Shown here in pieces: positions 27,400 to 38,146 of a DNA stretch of 62,474 nucleotides. The stretch lies in NCBI GenBank assembly GCA_023301725.1, contig JALZUD010000069.1, positions 1 through 62,474 of the forward strand, read 5' to 3'. This stretch comes from Granulosicoccus sp. (GTDB taxonomy: Bacteria; Pseudomonadota; Gammaproteobacteria; Granulosicoccales; Granulosicoccaceae). Numbering within the stretch: the stretch's first letter is position 1; every line of letters starts with the position of its first letter. Position numbers and translations under genes: made by a program. A model generated the notes under the pieces. It had not been told where the DNA came from, did no database searches, and saw only the letters and a program-made list of their open reading frames with translations.

Positions 27400-30300
27400 A
27401 TGGCCAAGGCACCAGGAAAACAACGGAATAGGCAAACTTCTGAATTCCAATTAGAGGAGCTTGAGCCGCGCGTCTTGTTTTCCGCAGATTTGCCGATGGC
27501 TGTTTTTGGAAGCGTTGCAATAGCTGATGTTACGCAGGCACCTGTTGTTAGCGAACAAACGCAAGCCCCATCAAGTGTCAGTGACAACATCTATTCAAGT
27601 GATACGTCGCAGACATCTATCACTGAGTTAGTGATAATCGATAGTGGTGTCAGCGATGTTGACTCCATGTTGTCTGATTTTGGCTTGCATAGCAATGTGA
27701 ATCAACAGGTAGTGATACTTGACGAAAGTGCACATAATGCAACGACGGCACTAACACAACTGAGTGACGTGCTGGCAAATTTTCAGGGGCTTCAAGCTGT
27801 TCACTTGATCTCCCATGGGGGCGCTGGTGAATTAGTATTGGGTGGTGAGCGTGTGGATACCGTTGATCTTTTAGCAAATGCAGCAATAATTGATAACTGG
27901 CGCAGTGCGCTTGCCCCCGGTGCCGACTTTCTCGTCTATGGCTGTGATGTGGCATCAGGACCAAGCGGTCAGGCATTTGTTGAAACGCTATCGCTACTAA
28001 GCGGTGCCGATGTGGCAGCCTCCTCTAATTTGACCGGTAGCGAGCAGGCCGGTGGCGATTGGACGTTCGAAGTTCAACGTGGAGATATTCAGCATAGTGT
28101 TGCGTTCAGCGATAGCTTGCAACAAGACTATCAAGCGACCTTCGCATCCTACGCAGTCACAAACCTTAACGACGATGGCGTCGGTAGTTTTCGTTTTGGT
28201 ATTAATGAAGCCAATGCCTCTGACGACGATTACGTCATTAGTTTCGATGTGTCAGGTACTATCCTGCTAAACAGTCACCTGCCGGCAATCACAGACACTA
28301 TAACCATTGATGGGGGGGCAGTTGCGCAGCTTGGCTCACCGCTTGTGATACTTGATGGCCGTAACATTAGTGCGGTGGGTTCTGGAGGCGATGGGGGAAT
28401 CCAGCTTTTGGCGGGCAGTGATGGCAGCGTTGTACGTGGTCTCGCCATTGTCAATTTTCCACAACACGGTATTGATATTTCGGATTCTGGTGGGCACACC
28501 ATTGAATCAAATTTCATTGGTACAGATGGCACGAATGTACTGGGTAACCAGTTCATGGGCATCAATCTTCAAGACAGCGCGAATAATGTAATCGGTGGTA
28601 TAGGCAAGGGCAATGTTATCTCCGGTAACTTGATCTCTGGTATCTCGATTTCAGGGGCTAATTCGACAGGCAACACGATTGAGGGAAATTACGTAGGCAC
28701 GGATAGTAGTGGCCTTGTGGCAATGGGCAACGGTCACCATGGTATCGAGTTTGATTCTGTAGCGAGCAACAATACGGTGGGTGGTTTATTGCCATCAGGT
28801 GCTAACACGATACGATTTAATGAAGGAGCAGGCATTACATTATCTGAGCGCGATTCCGCCAACAATACACGCCAGTTCAATACGATTAGCGACAACGGTG
28901 GATTAGAAAGTGAGCTGAGCTCAGAGGGTTTTATCCTCAATGATAGCAATGCTGTAGGAGCAGTACCCAGTGATTTGAAAGCTGCTGCTACCCAAGGTGG
29001 TGGTTTGAGCATCAATTCCGATGGGGGTGATGATACCTATGTTTTAGCTGACGATGATGCAGCAATTTTTGGCTCATTGAATTCGCTAACAATAGAAATG
29101 GATGTAGCGCTTCGCGGCGGAGGTAGTAAAAATTTGGTTTGGTATGGTGCTCCTGGAGGAGCGGTTGACTTCAGGGTACTCTACAACGCGACAGGGGGGC
29201 TTTTTGTCCAAATTAACAATAATCCTAATATCTTTTCGACTCAAACTACCGCAGACGGAATACCGCTTAATGATGGTGTGCGACGAACCCTTACGTTAAC
29301 ATGGGATGGTGTTGCTGGTGACCTCTCCTTGTACATCAATGGCAAATTTCAACAGAGCTTCACGGATGCTGACAACATTCATACATTGCCCACGGATGGA
29401 GTTCTAGTTTTTGGTAGTGATCAACCCATGAATCCGGGTGGCGCTAGACCGCTTTTAGCAGCCGATATTGACCTGTATCAGGTTCGTATTTTCAACGAGG
29501 TTAGAACTGAAAATCAATTAGCTGCTAGCTATGGTAGTGAATTGCCTTTTAATGAAGATGGGATGGTCGCACAGTGGACGTTTGACAACCTGTCCAGTGA
29601 GGGGGTGATTACCGATTCGGTGGCGGGTAACAACCTGACGGTGGGACATAATCCTCAATCGGGCTTTACACCCAGTGAAGCGTCTTTAACCTTCGAACTT
29701 GATGAAAATGCGCTTGATGGAACGCTCGTTGGTGAAGTGTCTGGCGTTGATACTGAACGTAGTGTTCTGATAGGTTCGTTGTTGGCTGATGATCCAGATC
29801 TAAAATACAATGCAGAAACTGACAAGTTCTATAAAGTCAACGATAATTCTTTTACGGCATCTGGCGCTAGCGCCAGTGCACAGAGTTTACTACTTAATGA
29901 CGTGAATGGGCAGTTGGTGACGATTCGCGATGCAGCTGAAAACAATTTTATCACTGAGCTTGTTACATCATTAGGAGGTAGTGTTTGGATTGGTGCCACA
30001 GATGCAACAGTTGAAGGTGAGTGGCGGTGGGGCGAATCGGGTATCGAAGCAGATTTGTTCTGGTCTGGCGTTGAGGATGGATATGCGGTTGATGGTGCTT
30101 ACAATAACTGGGATGCAGGTTCACAGCCTAATCAATTGAGTGAAGAAGACGCGGCACGACTAGACACCACCACTGGGCGATGGTTTGATGCTAGGGCTAA
30201 TGATTTTCATCATTACATCGCTGAGTGGAATGCAGATGATGTGCTCGATACATCGCAAGCGCTAAGTTATGCAATTGCCTCACAAACTGTAGCCGGTGCA

Positions 30301-33300
30301 TTTTCTATTGATTCGAGTAGGGGCAAGATCACCGTTGCTGATGGCGCACTACTGGATTTTGAAACCAACTCCACACACACGCTCAGCGTACGTACCACCG
30401 ATGTCGACAACAATACCTTTGAGGAAAGCTTTTTAGTCTCGCTCAACGATCAGGCGGAAAGCACTAACGGACCCACTGACATCTCGAGTGGTATTGAACT
30501 TAACATGGATGGTGGGAATGATGCCTACTTGCGTACTGATAATGGCTCAGCAATTTTCGGTGGTTTGACGCAACTCACATTGGAATCCCGGTTTTCCGTA
30601 ACGCCATCAGATGTGATCTACACGCCGATATTTTCATATGAGGCGTCTGGTAATGCAAATGAAGTTCGGCTTGGAATTCTGTCAGATGGACGATTAAGCT
30701 TTCAAATTGATGGACAATCTGCAATTACAAATAATTCTCTGGCAGAGCTTTTAGATGGTGAGCTACACCATATATCGCTGTCGTGGGACAACACCAATGG
30801 GGATGTCGCAATATACGTTGACGGGCTATTTTTTGAAAGCCTGACGAGTATAGCAGTCGGTAGTGAGTTAACTCAATTTCCGGGGACATTGATACTGGGG
30901 CAAGATCAGACCTCTGCGGATTTCGACTTTCCCGCTAATCGAGCATTCTCTGGCACCTTATACGACGTGCGCATCTGGGACACTGTGCGCAGCCACGCTG
31001 ACATACAACTTAATCTTCAAAATAAGTTCGACAGCAGTAGCTTGCCAACTGGATTGATCGCCAACTGGCAAATGGATGGCTTTAATGCTGCCGGTGATGT
31101 CGTCGATATTGTCTCTGGCAACAATTTGCGTGTCGGTCATGCAACAGGTACCGATTTCACCGCTAGTACGCCAGTTGGTGATCTTCACATTAGTGGGTCC
31201 GCGTTGAGCCAAGATAGCGTTGGTTTTGTCCTACCCAGTTATCCACCTATCACTAGCAATGTGGTCAGTGACGGCCAATTCCTTGAAGTTGCCGACCCCG
31301 GTGGCGCTCAGGTTATCCCTGATGGTGGGAGTATCGGAGACTGGACTGTCAGCGGCAACGGCGTCAGCCTGATAGGTTCGGACTTTGAGTCGCCAGACGG
31401 AGGTGGACGATCTGTTTCACTATCTGACAGTGATGGCTCGATTTCGCAAACTCTGACCACCGTAGCAGGTCAACAATATCAAGTCGTATTTGAAGTGGCA
31501 GGTGATTTTAGTGGTGGTGACACAGTCAAGAACTTACGGGTTTCCGCCAGTGGTCAATCAAGTGACATTGCCATTGTGGAAGGTGACAACTGGTCACTAG
31601 CCAACATGGGTTGGGAAAATCGCTCGCTGACCTTTACTGCAACGAATAGCACTACACAGATTTCATTCTCAACGATGGATGTTAATGGGACAAGCTTCGG
31701 TCCGGCTGTTGGCAATATTCGTGTTACTGAAGTTCCGCAAGCAATATCAGTGATTTTAAATAACGATTCAACCTTATCTTACGACGCGGCCACCAACAAA
31801 TTCTACCGCTTTGTGAATACGCCCTCGCATTTTGATGTTGCTCTAAGTGCTGCAACTACAAGCGCCTTGAATGGCGTGTCTGGTCAGCTAGTCACAATTG
31901 ACTCAAGCCACGAAAATGAAATTATTCGCCAGTTTGCCAGAGACAGTGGTAATCAAATCTGGCTAGGTGCCAGTGATGAGACGACCGATGGTGAATGGCA
32001 CTGGTTGGATGGAACAGTTGAATCGGATGAAATTTTCTGGACAGGCGGAAGGGATGGCGGTGCCGTTAATGGGCTATACGCTGCATCTCTGGGTCTTTCG
32101 GACAGCGCTGATGAATTTTACTTGCGTATGGGCAGTACTGGAAGTTGGTTTGATGCTCCCGGTAATATAAATTATGCGTACGTTGTTGAGTGGGATGCTA
32201 GCGACGTACTTTCAAGCTCTACTTATAGTCTGGTCGATGCATCCGCAAATTTTGAGATTTCCAGCCACAGTGGTGAGATAACCGTGGCGTCTTCCAACAC
32301 ACTAAACTTGGAAACAGCAAGGTTTCACGATGTTGATGTGACTGTCACTGATGCGGCAGGCAATAGTTTTGCAGAAACGCTATCGATTACTGTTGATAAC
32401 GTCATAGGTCCAGGACTAAGCTTGCCTGGTGCTCAGAACATCGATGAAGATCAGCCTCTGGAATTTAGCAGTGGCAATACGAATGCGATAACAGTGACAA
32501 AAAATACAGGAACAAGCGACACTCAGTTGCAAGTCGTGCTCTTGGTTAACGATGGCACTTTGATGCTGTCACAGACAACAGAATTGTCGATTTCAGAAGG
32601 TTCCAATGGAAGTTCATCGTTGACTATTCAAGGCACTGAGTCAGCTCTAAATGCCGTATTGGATGGCATGATGTTCACGCCAGATGAAAACTTTAATGGC
32701 GCGGTCACGCTGAATGTCACTACATCATTGACGTCTGGTGAAGAGCAAACCAGCGGCAGTGTTGACATCTCAGTTGCCTCGGTTAATGACGCGCCAGATG
32801 ATGTGGCTCTGGCAAACCCAACCGGAACTAATCTGTTAAGCAATGGCAGCTTTGAAACAAACAGTGGTAACGCCAATACGTCAACCGGGGGTACTGGAGT
32901 AACCGTTAGCCAATGGACACCGATTGGCGGTGAAGGTCTTTTAGTGTGGAACAATTTTGACGCAGGGGGGCCTGGTGCTGCGAGTGAGGGCCAAGCGAAT
33001 TTGGTATTGAACGTACAATCAGGTATCAATGGCTTAGCTCAAAGCGTTACAACGGTGGCTGACCAATCCTACGTTGTTAGCTTCGATTTTTCAAATATCA
33101 ACACTGATCCAAGCTCCGAAGTTGAAGTGTATTGGCGCGGTGAACTTATTGGTACGATTACTCAGAGCGTTGTTGCGTGGCAGACACATAGTTTCGTTGT
33201 GACAGGCTCAGGTGGGTCAGATGAGCTGCGTTTTGTAGAAACAGCAAATAACAACTCCACCGGATCAGCGTTGCTGGATAACGTTCGTCTGGTTGCTGAA

Positions 33301-36300
33301 AACACCCCTACAGTCACCGTTGATGAAAATGCCGCTGTTGGCACTGTTGTAGCCTTTGCCGGGGCTAGTGATGTTGATATCTCACCTGTAGACACTCGAA
33401 CGTTTACGTTGACCGAGGATGCTGGCAATCGATTTGAGATAGATCCGATAACTGGTGTTATCAGTGTAGCTGGCGGTTCGCCGCTCGACTTTGAAGCGGG
33501 AACCTCGCACAGCATTACTGTGCGGGTGACAGATTCGGCCGCCGGATTATATGAAGAAAACTTTGTTATTGATGTTGTAGATGTAGACGAAGCACCGAGG
33601 GAGATTCTGGTTCTTGCAGGTTCTAACCTCATTAGTAATTCATCGTTCGAATCCAATACCGATGGCTGGAATCTCTCTGGTGCTGTAAGTAGAGGGAACA
33701 TGTTTTCAACGCCCTCGGATGGCGAATATTCACTTATTTTTAGTAATATGCAGCAAGCCAACACAGGTGTTGCAAGCACATCGATCGCGACAGAGATTGG
33801 TAAGACCTATACGGTTGTTTTCGAAGCAGGATCATTCGGAGGGTTTAGAGAGTCGATGTCGCTACAGTTCATGGCGACTGGATCAACCATACTTATAGAT
33901 CAAACTGTGGCAGATGTCGGAAGTAATCCTGCAAGCAACGCAAGCTATCAATATACTTTTGTTGCAGACAGCGCCACCACGGTTATTAGTCTCGCTGACA
34001 CGTCATCCAATACGTTAAATGTCGATATCAGCTTTGACAACATTCGTGCGTTTGAAGTAGACCCGACGCGTACAATGAGTGTTGCAGAAAACGCAGCTAG
34101 TTCAACGTTGGTGGCGCAGGTGTTCAGCACCGCTCAGGATGAAAGCGAGAGCATTACCTATTCGTTGATTGATGATGCGTCTGGTCGTTTTTCTATCGAT
34201 GCCGCTACGGGTGATATTTCAGTAGCTAATGGATTTTTGCTGGATCATGAGGCAGACAGTTCACACGATATAATTGTCGGGAGTACGGATGCAGGTGGCG
34301 GCCTAACCACGAGCGACACGTTTACCGTTAATGTAATTGATGTTAATGATGCGCCAGTATTTTCAACCAACGTGCACATTGAAAACCACAGTTTTGAAGT
34401 AGACGTTTTGAACGATCGTGAGTTCATGTTTTCTGCAACGGCTTGGACTACAACAGGTTCGTCATCAGGCACATGGAACCCTGCTAGCAGTGTCTATTCT
34501 GGAGAAGCACCTGAAGGTCAGAACGTTGGCTTTATTGATTCGATTGGAACCTTTTCTCAAACGACGATGGCGCTGTTCACGCCAGACACTGACTATCAAT
34601 TAACCGTTGCTATCGGCGATTCGAGTACGCCAAGCGAGACTGATGCTTGGGAGATTCGGCTATACGCTGGTGATCAACTGCTGGGCACTGCGTCCAACGA
34701 TGATGTAAATCCTGCAAATGATACTTTTGCTGATGTACCGCTTACGTTAACTTCTGCACAATTGACCATGTTTTCAGCGAATTATGGCGAAAATTTGCGT
34801 GTAGAAATTTTCGACGCTGGCACGTCTGATAGTCTTCATTTCGACAATGTGCGCTTAACTCAAACTTCGCCTGACATTACCACTCCTACAGTGACTTACA
34901 TTGAGGACGGCGCAGCTGTTAACTTGGATGAGAACTTACGGGTATTTGATCAAGAGCTGAGCACTGTTGATGATTTCGACGGTGTAACGTTAAATCTTGT
35001 TCGTAATGGGGGCGCCATTAGCGATGACGTGTTCAGTGCAACAGGTAATCTGCTGTTGAACGCTGGCAGCTTAGAGCTGTCATCGACTGTTGTTGGGAGC
35101 TACAGCAATACACTGGGTGAATTGACACTGAGCTTTTCCACAGGTGTTTCTAACGCACAAATAAACGAGGTAATGCAGTCGATTGCCTACAGTAACAACA
35201 ACGATGTGCCTCCTCTCAGTGTACAAATCGATTGGACGTTTAGAGAAGCGACTGCTGGGGCGCAGGGTAGTGGCGGGGTTGAGCAGGCAGTGGCCAGTAC
35301 GATGGTAGACATCATAGCCACCAATGATGCGGCAACAGCCAGTAATCTCAACGCAGCAGAAACCTACACAGAGGGCACTGTTCTTGACCTAGCAGACATC
35401 ATTATCACTGATGCCGATAGCGCAACAGTGACCGCAAGTTTAACGCTGAGTGATGTTGCCGCAGGTACGTTGAGTACGGGCACATCGGGCTCTGTGAGTT
35501 CGACATTTGTTAATGGAGTGTGGAGTGCCAGTGGTGATGTAACGGATGTCAATGCGCTGTTGGCTGGTATAAGCTTCACTCCAGCAGAAAATTTCAACAG
35601 TAATTTCACTATTCTCACTCGTGTTGATGATGGTGGCGCTGCAGTGTCAACTGGAAGCAAGGCCTTTAGCGGTGTTGCAGTAAACTATGCTCCCACATTG
35701 CTTGCCATTAGCAATAGCACCGTGCAAGAGAACACAGACACTTCAGGTGGTTTTAGCATCGGCACGTTGACTAGCACTGACGCAGATCCTGGTGATACGT
35801 TTACTTACAGCGTACTCAGTGGTTTAGATGCAGCGGTATTTAGTATTGGCGGTGTGAATTCTGATGAGTTGATTCTAACGGATACGGTAATAGACTTTGA
35901 ATCGCAATCACTTTACTCAGTAACGATAAGAGTCACTGATGCCGCCGGTCTGACACATGACCAGGTGTTGTCGGTGCGTGTGGAAGATGTTAACGAGGCA
36001 CCAGTTATCCTAGATTCGGAGTTTGAGATATCGACCGAATTTGAGGGCGTTATAGGGCAAATAGATGCCACTGATCCTGATACAGGGGATCAATTATCTT
36101 TTCAGCTTGTGACTCAAAATCCTGTTTCTGAGTTGGATAGGGTCACGTTAAATAGTGATGGTGTGTTGAGCACCGGAGGCGCTGACGCTGGAACCTATCA
36201 ATTCCAAGTCAAAGTCATAGACTCAAGGGGACTTGAAGACAGTGCAACTTTGACGCTTCGAGTTGAACTCATTGAAACAGGGGCGGCTGCTCCTGAGCTA

Positions 36301-37011
36301 GAAGTTCCAGTAATTGTATTTATCGAGCCTGAGCCTGAGCCCGAGCCCGAGCCTGAAACTACCGAGAGCGAAAATACTGTTCCACCTTCCGAACAGGTTG
36401 TTACCCCGACAAGCCCGACTACGGAAGAACCTACCGTCAGTACTAGTTCGCAAGTGGACAACGTACAGGAACTTAGCATCGATGGTGCTCAAAGAACCAA
36501 TGGCGATACTATCGATGCCGTATTAAATATTCCTATATTCGGTTTTTTTTCTGAAGCTATCGATGTTGATAGAAATGGGAATAATGAGTCTCGTGAGACA
36601 TTGAGGTCATCTTCGGTAAGCCCGCGTGCTATCGTCGATTTGCTGATTGATACATTGAGTAGTGAGCAACGTAATCTGTCAGGCTCATTGACAGCAACGA
36701 TGTCAATGTTTAGCGGTTCGACGGCACCGCTGTCGTTCTCTATTGATCTAATTCACAAGTTTGATCAGTTTCGATCAGAAGCTGAAAACTCGGACGCAGA
36801 GGTTGAACTGAAACAGAACTTTATTCATGCAACGGGTACGGCGGTTTCAGCGACATTGAGTGTCGGCTTTGCCACTTGGCTGATTCAGTCGGGGTTGTTG
36901 ATGGCCTCGGCTATTTCTTCCACTCCGTTGTGGCGAGGGATAGATCCAATGCCAATCCTGATGGCTGGTAGTGGTGTGAAAGATGATGGTTTTGGGACTC
37001 CAACTAAATAG
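27400..37011 (+). CDS. Giant multidomain surface protein (LEPR motif, DUF4347, LamG, C-type lectin, cadherin-like)
   Basis: 3203 residues. The N-terminus carries LEPRVLFSADL (21-31), the short motif typical of very large secreted gammaproteobacterial proteins, then DUF4347 (about 75-245; HLISHGG, LVYGCDVA). Further domains, approximate: right-handed beta-helix 300-500 (NTIEGNYVGTD); LamG-like 537-760 and 1031-1257; C-type-lectin-like 800-947 and 1457-1604 (GQLVTI...WIGA.D); cadherin-like repeats after these and near 1970-2065, 2220-2320 and 2760-2960; four carbohydrate-binding-like modules (SNGSFE/SNSSFE/NHSFE); an EPEPEPEPEPE spacer near 2978; and a C-terminal hydrophobic segment (SVGFATWLIQSGLL) followed by LWRGIDPMPIL. 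No RTX repeats are obvious. It is likely an adhesin binding surface glycans. No dedicated type I secretion genes are adjacent. There is no strong Shine-Dalgarno at the start. Confidence 0.9.
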   Translation: MAKAPGKQRNRQTSEFQLEELEPRVLFSADLPMAVFGSVAIADVTQAPVVSEQTQAPSSVSDNIYSSDTSQTSITELVIIDSGVSDVDSMLSDFGLHSNVNQQVVILDESAHNATTALTQLSDVLANFQGLQAVHLISHGGAGELVLGGERVDTVDLLANAAIIDNWRSALAPGADFLVYGCDVASGPSGQAFVETLSLLSGADVAASSNLTGSEQAGGDWTFEVQRGDIQHSVAFSDSLQQDYQATFASYAVTNLNDDGVGSFRFGINEANASDDDYVISFDVSGTILLNSHLPAITDTITIDGGAVAQLGSPLVILDGRNISAVGSGGDGGIQLLAGSDGSVVRGLAIVNFPQHGIDISDSGGHTIESNFIGTDGTNVLGNQFMGINLQDSANNVIGGIGKGNVISGNLISGISISGANSTGNTIEGNYVGTDSSGLVAMGNGHHGIEFDSVASNNTVGGLLPSGANTIRFNEGAGITLSERDSANNTRQFNTISDNGGLESELSSEGFILNDSNAVGAVPSDLKAAATQGGGLSINSDGGDDTYVLADDDAAIFGSLNSLTIEMDVALRGGGSKNLVWYGAPGGAVDFRVLYNATGGLFVQINNNPNIFSTQTTADGIPLNDGVRRTLTLTWDGVAGDLSLYINGKFQQSFTDADNIHTLPTDGVLVFGSDQPMNPGGARPLLAADIDLYQVRIFNEVRTENQLAASYGSELPFNEDGMVAQWTFDNLSSEGVITDSVAGNNLTVGHNPQSGFTPSEASLTFELDENALDGTLVGEVSGVDTERSVLIGSLLADDPDLKYNAETDKFYKVNDNSFTASGASASAQSLLLNDVNGQLVTIRDAAENNFITELVTSLGGSVWIGATDATVEGEWRWGESGIEADLFWSGVEDGYAVDGAYNNWDAGSQPNQLSEEDAARLDTTTGRWFDARANDFHHYIAEWNADDVLDTSQALSYAIASQTVAGAFSIDSSRGKITVADGALLDFETNSTHTLSVRTTDVDNNTFEESFLVSLNDQAESTNGPTDISSGIELNMDGGNDAYLRTDNGSAIFGGLTQLTLESRFSVTPSDVIYTPIFSYEASGNANEVRLGILSDGRLSFQIDGQSAITNNSLAELLDGELHHISLSWDNTNGDVAIYVDGLFFESLTSIAVGSELTQFPGTLILGQDQTSADFDFPANRAFSGTLYDVRIWDTVRSHADIQLNLQNKFDSSSLPTGLIANWQMDGFNAAGDVVDIVSGNNLRVGHATGTDFTASTPVGDLHISGSALSQDSVGFVLPSYPPITSNVVSDGQFLEVADPGGAQVIPDGGSIGDWTVSGNGVSLIGSDFESPDGGGRSVSLSDSDGSISQTLTTVAGQQYQVVFEVAGDFSGGDTVKNLRVSASGQSSDIAIVEGDNWSLANMGWENRSLTFTATNSTTQISFSTMDVNGTSFGPAVGNIRVTEVPQAISVILNNDSTLSYDAATNKFYRFVNTPSHFDVALSAATTSALNGVSGQLVTIDSSHENEIIRQFARDSGNQIWLGASDETTDGEWHWLDGTVESDEIFWTGGRDGGAVNGLYAASLGLSDSADEFYLRMGSTGSWFDAPGNINYAYVVEWDASDVLSSSTYSLVDASANFEISSHSGEITVASSNTLNLETARFHDVDVTVTDAAGNSFAETLSITVDNVIGPGLSLPGAQNIDEDQPLEFSSGNTNAITVTKNTGTSDTQLQVVLLVNDGTLMLSQTTELSISEGSNGSSSLTIQGTESALNAVLDGMMFTPDENFNGAVTLNVTTSLTSGEEQTSGSVDISVASVNDAPDDVALANPTGTNLLSNGSFETNSGNANTSTGGTGVTVSQWTPIGGEGLLVWNNFDAGGPGAASEGQANLVLNVQSGINGLAQSVTTVADQSYVVSFDFSNINTDPSSEVEVYWRGELIGTITQSVVAWQTHSFVVTGSGGSDELRFVETANNNSTGSALLDNVRLVAENTPTVTVDENAAVGTVVAFAGASDVDISPVDTRTFTLTEDAGNRFEIDPITGVISVAGGSPLDFEAGTSHSITVRVTDSAAGLYEENFVIDVVDVDEAPREILVLAGSNLISNSSFESNTDGWNLSGAVSRGNMFSTPSDGEYSLIFSNMQQANTGVASTSIATEIGKTYTVVFEAGSFGGFRESMSLQFMATGSTILIDQTVADVGSNPASNASYQYTFVADSATTVISLADTSSNTLNVDISFDNIRAFEVDPTRTMSVAENAASSTLVAQVFSTAQDESESITYSLIDDASGRFSIDAATGDISVANGFLLDHEADSSHDIIVGSTDAGGGLTTSDTFTVNVIDVNDAPVFSTNVHIENHSFEVDVLNDREFMFSATAWTTTGSSSGTWNPASSVYSGEAPEGQNVGFIDSIGTFSQTTMALFTPDTDYQLTVAIGDSSTPSETDAWEIRLYAGDQLLGTASNDDVNPANDTFADVPLTLTSAQLTMFSANYGENLRVEIFDAGTSDSLHFDNVRLTQTSPDITTPTVTYIEDGAAVNLDENLRVFDQELSTVDDFDGVTLNLVRNGGAISDDVFSATGNLLLNAGSLELSSTVVGSYSNTLGELTLSFSTGVSNAQINEVMQSIAYSNNNDVPPLSVQIDWTFREATAGAQGSGGVEQAVASTMVDIIATNDAATASNLNAAETYTEGTVLDLADIIITDADSATVTASLTLSDVAAGTLSTGTSGSVSSTFVNGVWSASGDVTDVNALLAGISFTPAENFNSNFTILTRVDDGGAAVSTGSKAFSGVAVNYAPTLLAISNSTVQENTDTSGGFSIGTLTSTDADPGDTFTYSVLSGLDAAVFSIGGVNSDELILTDTVIDFESQSLYSVTIRVTDAAGLTHDQVLSVRVEDVNEAPVILDSEFEISTEFEGVIGQIDATDPDTGDQLSFQLVTQNPVSELDRVTLNSDGVLSTGGADAGTYQFQVKVIDSRGLEDSATLTLRVELIETGAAAPELEVPVIVFIEPEPEPEPEPETTESENTVPPSEQVVTPTSPTTEEPTVSTSSQVDNVQELSIDGAQRTNGDTIDAVLNIPIFGFFSEAIDVDRNGNNESRETLRSSSVSPRAIVDLLIDTLSSEQRNLSGSLTATMSMFSGSTAPLSFSIDLIHKFDQFRSEAENSDAEVELKQNFIHATGTAVSATLSVGFATWLIQSGLLMASAISSTPLWRGIDPMPILMAGSGVKDDGFGTPTK

Positions 37012-37232
37012 TGCTAAAGATGTCGGTTCTCATGGACGGGTATCCGGTGAGTCTTGAATGCTTCCTATTTGCGCCGAGTGCGGCGCTATTTGGGAGACGT
37101 AGGCGTTAGGGACGAGCTCTTACGTGATAGGCCAGGTGGTTGCGCACGTACCTGGTTCGATATGTAGTACTCGAATCGGCAGTGGCAGAGCCATTAGAGC
37201 CAGCGCCATAGTGACGCTGGCCTGGTGTAAAT

Positions 37233-37772
37233 TTACTGCCTTGCGAATGTAAAAACCTCGCGTCCAAGAACCTCAAATATCATGGTATTTCGGTCGGGGA
37301 AACGCACATCCCAAATAATGCTTAAGCCGGTATCAAGGATATCGCTTTCTTCAATAAAACCTTGGCAAGCGGTTTGGAAATTTTCACTGGAGTAATCCAG
37401 GCTTAACTCATTGTCTTGTCCTTCTCTGTCCAATCGATATTCGCCTGACGCGCGCTGGTCAAGAGAGCTTGTGGCAAAGACGCCAAATTGACCAAACTGG
37501 TATGCAGTAACACATTGTGTTGCGTCGTCAGTTGATGCCCATGATCCCTCAATTAAATCGCGGGCCTGATCAATGTCAGGTACACCTCCGGTTGCCGTAA
37601 GCTCTTCGTTAGTTGGATAACTATCAACCAATGGAGCCCCCGTTAAATCTGGTACGAGCACTTGTCCCTGGCTTCCGTCATTAGAACTTCCATCAGCTGA
37701 GCCACCACCACCGCTGGAGCAACCCACGAGAGACGATACAACCAAAATAGCCAGGCCAATTTGAAAATTCAT
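37233..37772 (-). CDS. Hypothetical lipoprotein
   Basis: 180 residues from ATG 37772, chosen because it begins directly on a lipoprotein signal peptide (LAILVVSSLVGC) followed by a Gly/Ser linker; ATG 37853 would add 27 polar residues. The mature domain has two Cys and strand-rich segments (QFGQFGVFATSS, TMIFEVLGREVFTF), suggesting a small beta-barrel, but I recognise no family. The Asp after GCSSGGGG is distant, so outer-membrane sorting is expected. A perfect 20-bp palindrome lies 117 bp upstream. Confidence 0.65.
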   Translation of the reverse strand: MNFQIGLAILVVSSLVGCSSGGGGSADGSSNDGSQGQVLVPDLTGAPLVDSYPTNEELTATGGVPDIDQARDLIEGSWASTDDATQCVTAYQFGQFGVFATSSLDQRASGEYRLDREGQDNELSLDYSSENFQTACQGFIEESDILDTGLSIIWDVRFPDRNTMIFEVLGREVFTFARQ

Positions 37773-37888
37773 AGTTTTTTGATCATTTTTAATAGCTACT
37801 GATGTGCTTTGAGCAGTGTGTTGGTCATCAAACCGTTTGGCATTACTGATCATGTGTCGACTCCTTCTTGCAGATGGCTAATTTATAA

Positions 37889-37908
37889 AACGGGATTTAA
37901 ATCCCGTT
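37889..37908. promoter_or_regulatory. Perfect 20-bp palindrome, candidate operator
   Basis: AACGGGATTT followed directly by AAATCCCGTT, fully self-complementary with no spacer. It lies 117 bp upstream of the lipoprotein start (minus strand) and 240 bp past the end of the methyltransferase gene. The AT-rich centre and lack of loop favour a dimeric repressor site over a terminator. Confidence 0.5.
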
Positions 37909-38146
37909 ATCAAAATGCAACAATATCCCTTTTTAGAAATCAACACAACTGTTTTTTTCATATTCAATAAACATTGGGTGGATGTCATCATCATCCCAAC
38001 AGTTAGCGCTCAACAAAACGCTGTGCGCTCGCCGTTGGAGAAACGTAATCAAAAAGCTGACTACTTATCCAGATGAGAGGATTTGCACCGGTTGGATTGA
38101 TAGTCATCTGAGATGGCCGGGTATTCAGGCCCATGAAGAAATTAAG
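37909..38146. other. Gene-free stretch
   Basis: Apart from the palindrome just before it, the gap between the lipoprotein start (37772) and the methyltransferase end holds only a short plus-strand frame (37982-38179) with no family features. Confidence 0.3.

Noticed and set aside
33162..33779. Long minus-strand frame (205 codons) inside the giant adhesin
   Set aside because: It is antisense to a repetitive, codon-biased gene, has no family features and no ribosome binding site; it arises from the low-complexity coding strand.
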